Shown piece after piece: positions 57,891 to 64,000 of a stretch of 64,000 bases of DNA. The number at the start of each line of letters is the position of its first letter. Position 1 is the stretch's first letter. Origin of the DNA: Mytilisepta virgata (taxonomy: Eukaryota > Mollusca > Bivalvia > Mytilida > Mytilidae); contig CM051514.1 in the NCBI GenBank assembly GCA_028015205.1, positions 29,094,150 to 29,158,149 of the forward strand, given 5' to 3'. Under the pieces are notes generated by a model. The model was not told the DNA's origin, did no database searches, and worked only from the letters and a program-made list of their open reading frames with translations. The position numbers and the translations under genes are program-made.

Positions 57891-58261
57891 ATAACAATCC
57901 AAAGATACTAATATTAGATATAGTAAATTTATACTATGCTGTATACGACGCATTTCAAGGAGTTACCTCTCATCAGCAGCATTAAAACCGAAACATTTGG
58001 AAGACCAAAAACCAAACTTATATTAAACAAGAAGTACTCGACCAAAAATACCGAAATAGGAAGCCAAATTTCAGCTAAGGATTTCTACCATGTGCAGTAC
58101 AAGGAATGAACCCTTAGTATTTCTATTATTTTTGAATTTTGCTAAATACTGGTAATTTCTGTAACAAATCAATGAATAATCATGTCAGACAAGTCTGACG
58201 ACTGGGTTGGCGAATACCCTCGGGGACCAAGGGTCCACCAGCAGAGGCATCATCCCAAGAG
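57891..58261 (-). mobile_element. 371 bp hammerhead-bearing (retrozyme-like) insertion
   Basis: Present here and absent from the left arm, where 7,481-7,500 reads straight through (GAAACATAATTCTAAAAGTT). On the minus strand it starts CTCTTGGGATGATGCC, passes CTGCTGGTGGACCCTTGGTC and CCCGAGGGTATTCGCC, and ends with a hammerhead followed by CTAATATTAGTATCTTTGGA. The layout (CTGCTGGTGGAC..TCCCCGA..CCCAGT near one end, hammerhead near the other) resembles, from memory, an abundant mussel repeat. No protein is encoded. A target duplication of at most 3-4 bp (AGA) can be drawn. Confidence 0.75.
57928..57986 (-). ncRNA. Type I hammerhead ribozyme motif, second copy
   Basis: On the minus strand stem I is ATGCTG/CAGCAT (57,977-57,982 with 57,936-57,941), extended by TTTA/TAAA across an internal loop. 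CTGATGA is at 57,970-57,976. Stem II is GAGG/CCTT with loop TAACT and includes a G-U closing pair. GAAA is at 57,953-57,956. A 4 bp stem III with loop GTC leads to an ATA cleavage triplet, predicted cut between 57,942 and 57,941. The core is intact; the wobble pair at the base of stem II may slow it. Confidence 0.8.
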
Positions 58262-59611
58262 ATTATGTTTCAGAATGTTTGAAAAAATGTGACACCGGGT
58301 CTGCTTTAAAAACAGAGCGTGTCTTCATAGCGCACGTTCTTGGATTCAAGTTTTTTTTCGCCTAAAATTTTGAAAAAGCAAACAAGGAGTTCCTTTTCGA
58401 AAACATTTTCTCTCACAGACTCTTTAATTGACCAGTCACAAAATTGTTTTTTATGGTCTGTTTTATACACCAGAATGGCATGATAGATAAAGGAGAGGCT
58501 TGGGTACCCCTAAAATCGGTCTGAATCCACCATTGTTCACTGTCTATACCATTTCTGACTATCCAGACTCGTTTGTGTTTTGTGCGGTTTTGCCTGTTGG
58601 GTAGCGTTGATTGATTTTGTTGTTTATTCATTGTCAAGAAAATATCAACAACTAGTTCAGAAGTGCTTTGTCAAGAACTAATATACTAGAGTGTACAACT
58701 GTCTAGTCATCCTAGTCGTGATAGAGAGGCCTTTTTATTTAAGGGAAATTTGGAATGTACTAAAAATGTGATTTCTTCTATCGCTGAAATTTTCCATTTA
58801 TTTTAATACCATCATCGCCTCCGTCGACATTTCATATTATCCGATACTGTATGACAGGTGTAAATTAAAACAACTTTCTAGGAAGAGTAATATAACTGTC
58901 ACTAAAGGTATTCAGCAAAGGCTGTTTGGGTAAATTTTGTCATCCCTGTGGAACTTTTACGGTCGTCTTCTGAATTGATTGATCGTTCCATTTTGTACAA
59001 ATAAGATACATGTATGTAAATATTGAGAGTATAATAACGAGCCGAGAGATATATTGAGAAAAAAGGTGTGTCCAAACCTTGGCATAAAACACTTGCAAAA
59101 TTACCTTCTTTCAAGTATAGTTCATTCTGTACGGAGGTTAACGTATTATGAAAAAAAATATATTTATCAAGCTGCTGTTAATGACATATTATTGCATAAT
59201 AGTCCTAATTGCACGTGAAACTTGTACGAATCATCAAAATCTGCTGTGAAGTTATATAATTTTTGTTTTGCGTGATTATGAACTTGGAATTGCTGCACAA
59301 CTTTCCTTGTTTAAACATGCTATATGTTTTGAATATTAGAACGTTCACAAGCAATTATTTTTATTATCCATTTTATTAATTTGATATTATTTTAAATGTC
59401 GACATTAAATATTAAGATTTATATCTTCGAATTACCCATTATGATAAATCTGTAATAATATACCTAACAATTTAGGAATGCTGATTAATAGTAGATACAA
59501 CATTATTTAGCTGGTAATAAGACCTGCCTTTTTATACCCATATATTTTATTCCAGACTATCTTAATCTCTAAAACTACGGGCTTATAACTATTTATCTGA
59601 CATATGGAAGG

Positions 59612-60180
59612 CAATCAGGCGGCTTAGCTTTGAGATCGTCAATTTTGAGGTCTTGCAATTAAGCAATCCCTAGTTCATTAATCAAGCATTGAAAATAATA
59701 GCTGTTGAATACAAAAACGATGTTATTATGGGCCTTGTTTGCTGGAACAACAACATATTTGTCATGAATGGCGGACATTGTCGTGGCAGAATCAGGATTA
59801 CTGAAGACTGATATTCCTTCTTTTTTACTCATAGACCTTCTTAGTTTATCAATTCGGACTTGAATCGACGATCTCACAGCTTTAACCCACTCTGAAAGCG
59901 AATCTAGTGGCTCTTGTTCACGTTTGGTCGATTTCTGGCATAGTCCTCCACAGCATCCATCAGTAGTTTGAAATTATATTAGTTTCCAATTTATGGATCG
60001 TGGTTCGCATACTTAGGAGCTTTTGCAAAGACATCACGAAGAGACTCCTTGTCTATGATATTTAAGTCTCCTGTGGTGACATGGCCAACAGAGCGACATT
60101 TCAATGGAGAACTGTTGCATGAACAATCAGGCGGCTTAGCTTTGAGATCGTCAATTTTGAGGTCTTGCAATTTAGCAACT
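59612..60180 (-). pseudogene. Penelope-like N-terminal domain fragment with flanking 55 bp repeats
   Basis: The minus strand encodes KLQDLKIDDLKAKPPDCSCN, then CRSVGHVTTGDLNIIDKESL, RDVFAKAPKYANHDP and, from 59,877, RSSIQVRIDKLRRSMSKKEG, followed by HDKYVVVPANKAHNNIVFVF. GHVTTGDL.I and KYVVVPA.KA.NN are typical of the region N-terminal to Penelope-like RTs, missing from the other copies here. The sequence TCAGGCGGCTTAGCTTTGAG and its neighbours (55 bp) stand at both ends, 59,612-59,666 and 60,124-60,178, with one mismatch. No RT domain follows. Confidence 0.7.
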
Positions 60181-60719
60181 TTCTAAATTGTCTACGCATT
60201 GCTCAACGTTGAGCAAACGATCTTACACCGATTGACCCTATTGACCCTGATTCTAATTAAAGAACAAATCAGAAAGTGGTGTACAGAAATTCTGCTGAGG
60301 GCGATACTATCCACTCACAGTGGCTGGTTACTATTGCCGGACTCAGGGACTATATATTATAGAAAAAAAACAGTAAGTGGTTGCCATGGATAGTATAGCC
60401 CGGCAGACAGTAACAAGCCCCTGTGATAAAATAGCTTTTTGTATAATATTTGTGGATAGAAAACCACCTTTTGAATTTTGTCAGAAACTTATCCATTTGT
60501 TTATCTTGTTTTACAGTGTCTATCTTATATGTGCTTCAAATACTTCAGATATAAAAATTTTTGATGTTGGTTCAAAATGTCCCATTTGAACGGGTTGCAA
60601 ATACCCCTGGGAATCTCATTAAATGCACATCAATGAAGTTGTCTTTCCATAGAGAACAAACATATATATATATGGTTTAGGAGTGGATCTTAACTGTTTT
60701 AAAGTTATTAAGAACGTTA

Positions 60720-60744
60720 CTGTCAGGAGCCCGGCTCCTGACAG
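60720..60744. repeat. 25 bp palindrome at a Penelope-like 5' junction
   Basis: CTGTCAGGAGCC and GGCTCCTGACAG are perfect 12 nt inverted copies around a single C. It ends exactly where similarity to other family-B copies starts. Confidence 0.75.
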
Positions 60745-61140
60745 AAAAGTTGCTCAGACAGGGGTACGTTACTCCTCAGCTGAAGTCATCCTTATTAAAG
60801 TTTTATTGGCGTCATCATGACTTGGTTGACAGGTATGAAAAAACCGTTTCCCAAATGCAACTTGACCTGTTCCATTGATTTTATCCCTTCCTTATACCGG
60901 ATTTGACATGGACAGCACGGTGGGTGTCCTGCAGGAAGCAGAGACTGCTTACTCTTCCGGAGCACCTGAGTCTACCCCCTGTTTTTTTGTGGGGTCTATG
61001 GTGTTCATACGTTTTTAGTTTTTAATTGTAGTGCATGTATTGTTTTGGTCTTGTCTTCGTTGTTCTCCGGAGTTTGTCAGTTGTTACGATTTTTCTCTCC
61101 TTCGAATATCCCTTTGGTATTTCTTGACTTTATTTACTCT
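60745..61140 (+). pseudogene. Penelope-like family-B RT C-terminus plus tail
   Basis: Encodes the LKSSLLKFYWRHHDLVDRYE terminus, then the tail (ACTCTTCCGGAGCACCTGAG, GTGGGGTCTATGGTGTTCAT) and the family-B end TTTGGTATTTCTTGACTTTA at about 61,128. Nearly collinear with 15,535-15,890, differing by small indels. Confidence 0.75.
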
Positions 61141-61218
61141 TTTGACTTAGATTGATAGAGGCTCAATGACCTCTCCCTAGGATCAAAGATAAATGACCTT
61201 CAGAGCATTACTATTTAC

Positions 61219-61455
61219 ATGCATATACCTTGGGTTATAAACACTGCGTACAGCAATAAATGGTCGACTGTCAATACCTGTCTTCTGCAACATATACTGA
61301 GCAACCATGACATTCTCACCCCTTTGTCTGACCTCGCTCTTTCTGGAAACTTTTCCACTGCTTCAATAAAGTTCTACAGAACCGTTTCTGCTTTGTTATT
61401 TGTGTTCACTTTTGAATACACTGGGAAACGTGAGAATCCATCTATACTTCCATGA
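61219..61455 (+). other. Unassigned 78-codon frame
   Basis: NKWSTVNTCLLQHILSNHDI, LTPLSDLALSGNFSTASIKF and [20 protein letters not shown] have protein-like composition without low complexity. No start context, splice partner or family was recognised. It could be a fragment of a mobile-element gene or chance. Confidence 0.25.
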
Positions 61456-62884
61456 ACTATGAAACGCCACTTACAAAAAAGAAAAAATCAATTTTAGTTC
61501 CAAAATATAACTGCACACCAGTTAACAAGAATTAAGCACACTACCTTTGCATTTTGTTTTATATTTGGTAAAAATCAATAAACGACATATATATGTATGT
61601 TTGTTGGGCAATGTTCTTATAGTTAGACCATGAGAACATTGGTTGACCAAATTTCATTTTGTTGTAGGGGACTTTATTCACTTGTTTGCTTTTATTCACG
61701 CACAACAATCGGTTTTTACACATTTTCTTGAATACATATGTGACGATTTTGATTATGTTTTATTTGTAAAGGGTTAACTAATGTCAATTGATGACAAAAG
61801 CCCACATAACCCTTTAAGTTAGATGAGCTAAAATGCCAAACAACATGTTATATTGATATCAGATATGGCCACTGTGTTTGCATCGGTATACATGTACATG
61901 TGCATATATAAACACAATTTGATGGACCTATAGGCTATGACCAACAGTTGTATCAAAACTGATATATTCGCACAAACTTATCATTGGGCTAATGCAATAT
62001 GTCTCAATTCTGTGGAAAATTTTAACTAAAGTTACCTGTTATATTTTAATGTTGATTGCTGAAGCTTAAATAAATGTATCTACCATATTATAATAATGTA
62101 CATAACACAAAAAACAACAGATTTGATCACACAAAATCTGACTGCTATAGCTAGGTCTGGAACAGTACCATATCTTTTTACCTTCCCAAGTTCACTTGAT
62201 GGTTTGGTTGCTTCCATTAATGAAGACCGCAATTTTGACTCCGGAATCTTTCTTTGAGATTTTTTTTATAATATGGTGATGTGTTATGAATTGTGAGTGT
62301 CTCATGTTTGATTACCCAATGCCCATTTATCTTTATATACATGTATGCCTTTGGAAAACATAAATTTATACAAGATTTGTGAGAGATAACATTTCCATAC
62401 CTTAAACAAAATATATTTATATGAGGGTTCTGCCTTTTGGTTTCCATTTATGTTCAAGATGTTATGATTTCTACCATGACTATAGCTTAATTATTTACTT
62501 TAAGAAAGTGAGGAAACTGCATGTCTGCAACAAAATTCTGTCATACTAGACACTGAATTTTCATCGGATTTCTATAATTTGCCTTGACTTGTTATTGTTA
62601 TTGGGTGTTAAATTTAAAAATAAAAAATTTAGAGGTTTGCCAACAAAACAACAAAACATAAGCTTTACCCATATTACGAAAAATCTGCTAAATATCGTTG
62701 CAGAGCAGACATATATTTAGCGTTGAAAGGGAGGGAATTCAAATCGATCATATTTATGGCAATTCTACATTCACCTTTCAAAAGTTTTCATAAAGATTAG
62801 TGCATAATGTCTAAATTATCTTTGAGTAGAAAATAGTGTAACAGCAGAAATATATTCAAACTATGATTTTACAGTTGAATAGAT
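61456..62884. other. Gene-poor stretch
   Basis: AT-rich sequence without supported genes or repeats shared with the rest of the window. Confidence 0.4.
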
Positions 62885-63180
62885 AGCTCATTATTAAACG
62901 TCCAGCGGCAATTATGACACGCACACCAGAACAAGAAACTAATGAATGTGATGAATATGAACCCGGTTTTATCCAAGACCGACACGCTGAGCCGGATTTT
63001 TAACATGCTAGGTAACAGTTCACGAAGACATATCACCCCAACCGGACACATTATATTGACTCCGAGTCCACCAGTCCCTTGCTGCTGCGTGTTTGGCGGA
63101 GAACGAGCAAAACATGTACAAATTTCAATTTCTTTGCTGGCCGGGACCCTTCCGCACTAGCATCGTAATGGCGGTGTGAA
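62885..63180 (-). mobile_element. tRNA-derived SINE-like repeat, copy 2
   Basis: Matches 45,245-45,600 in the same orientation: CCGACACGCTGAGCCGGATT, TTTTAACATGCTAGGTAACA, CATATCACCCCAACCGGACA, TGACTCCGAGTCCACCAGTC and TGTTTGGCGGAGAACGAGCA. The tRNA-like head at 63,120-63,175 is heavily decayed. Confidence 0.65.
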
Positions 63181-63639
63181 GTACCATAACTGAACTGGTA
63201 ACTGCGCCAGAGTTTGATTGATATATAGAGTTATTTATATTTAAAACCCATTAAGTTTTTTAATGGAAATATCCTTGTAGCATCTGTTTGAAACAGTTCG
63301 GCTATCGCCCTTAATCAAGTTACCAAAGGGAGAAAGCTGTATCTGTATAAAGTTATGCAATTTTGTTATTTCCCCGTGGGTTACCGGAGATGACTAATGT
63401 TTTCATTAGCCTCCTTTTTTGCGCCCAAACAGGCTTAACTTTTTTCAAAACGTACTATATGTCTCGCCTTCTTTCATGATCGCCATACATATTTGTGAGC
63501 TTCCCCTTTTTCAAATTTTAGAGCCTTTCTTTTGATCTAAATTTCTAATCTCTTTATAACTCTGTCATCAAATAGATCAGTGACATTTTTGTTTCTGATT
63601 TCGTTTACTGCATCAGAAGTTACACACATTAAAATATTT

Positions 63640-63830
63640 CCCCTCTTGGGTTTTAGTTCTGATTGGCGTCCGTATCATCGAATACAATTCTTAAAGGACC
63701 ATCCAAGGACTATATTGCTGCAAAATGTGGTTCCAATTGGATTAGGGATTTCAGACAATATCTTCGAAGTTGATTGGTCCGGGTCATCGGATACAATTTG
63801 ATAAGAAGATCACTAAGTAAAGGACAAGGT
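63640..63830 (+). repeat. ~165 bp repeat fragment
   Basis: One monomer-and-a-bit of the 19,683-20,785 family: TCATCGAATACAATTCTTAA, AGGACCATCCAAGGAC, TGGTTCCAATTGGATTAG and TCATCGGATACAATTTGAT. Flanking sequence to the window end shows nothing recognisable. Confidence 0.55.
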
Positions 63831-64000
63831 TTAGTTCAAATCAGCCCAGTGGAGATCGTAAAAGCTAAGGGTGGACAACTGATTTCCAGTATAGGCAATG
63901 CTCATCTTGTACCTTTGGTGGGCTAAATAGGACTACTCAATGGCCATCTAAAATTTGCTCTTAGAGGACCAAGCCATGTTAGAAAAACTCAAACACTGTC

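Larger units (their letters stand above)
56142..59330 (-). repeat. Right arm of large inverted duplication
   Basis: Reverse-complement partner of 6,198-9,993, collinear throughout. Relative to the left arm it lacks ~800 bp (8,537-9,338 of the left), so the shared flank GTTTATGTTGGTCA at 56,768-56,781 joins directly to the truncated RT fragment. It also lacks ~160 bp near its outer end (between 59,240 and 59,250). It gains a 371 bp insertion at 57,891-58,261. The minus-strand frames at 58,413-58,637 and 58,902-59,114 are not preserved in the left arm and are not supported as genes. Confidence 0.85.

Noticed and set aside
57969..57976. Right-arm CTGATGA as chance
   Set aside because: Rejected as chance because GAAA, the ATA triplet and all three stems fall in the required order, so it was kept as a ribozyme motif.
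6198..59330. A ~53 kb giant transposon bounded by the inverted arms
   Set aside because: No capsid, polymerase B, integrase or other giant-element gene lies inside; the interior is a mix of unrelated decayed elements.

Overview
The window reads as nuclear DNA of a bivalve mollusc, most likely a mytilid mussel. It is AT-rich, has no long host coding region, and is packed with decayed mobile elements. Several repeats (a Penelope-like 3' tail with its 'CTTCCGGAGCACCTGA' block, ~160 bp tandem monomers, tRNA-derived SINEs, a hammerhead-bearing repeat) match, from memory, sequences common in mussel genomes. I ran no database search, so the taxonomic call is an inference.

Layout. 1-6 kb: a reverse-transcriptase (RT) fragment on the minus strand, two ~160 bp satellite arrays, and a minisatellite of self-complementary units. 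6.2-10.0 kb: the left arm of a large inverted duplication; the right arm is at 56.1-59.3 kb, so the two arms bracket about 46 kb. 10-19.7 kb: mostly unrecognised AT-rich sequence with Penelope-like 3' ends, a (TA)n tract and a hammerhead ribozyme motif at 14,806-14,866. 19.7-25.3 kb: tandem ~165 bp repeats, an SGNH-hydrolase-like remnant and two foldback elements. 25.5-31.5 kb: the most gene-like locus, a decayed multi-exon gene with CCAAT boxes, a possible first exon, coiled coils and an RNase H-like, transposase-like core. It is interrupted by a structurally complete Tc1 element whose 335-residue transposase is open. 33-46 kb: a direct duplication, a LINE ORF1, two more SGNH-like remnants, SINEs, and the best Penelope-like RT (open over 299 residues). 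48.6-56 kb: a satellite array, a broken LINE ORF2 and a 1.5 kb element with ~400 bp inverted terminal arms. 56-64 kb: the right arm, carrying a 371 bp hammerhead-bearing insertion absent from the left arm, then more Penelope-like pieces, a SINE and tandem repeats.

Nothing here forms an operon or pathway. The window is best read as layered insertions whose order can partly be worked out. A Penelope-like copy inserted before the inverted duplication. The right arm then lost part of that copy and gained the hammerhead element. The Tc1 entered an exon of the transposase-like gene, and a SINE entered a copy of the 1.5 kb element. Only the Tc1 transposase looks intact; nearly everything else is truncated, frameshifted or interrupted by stops.
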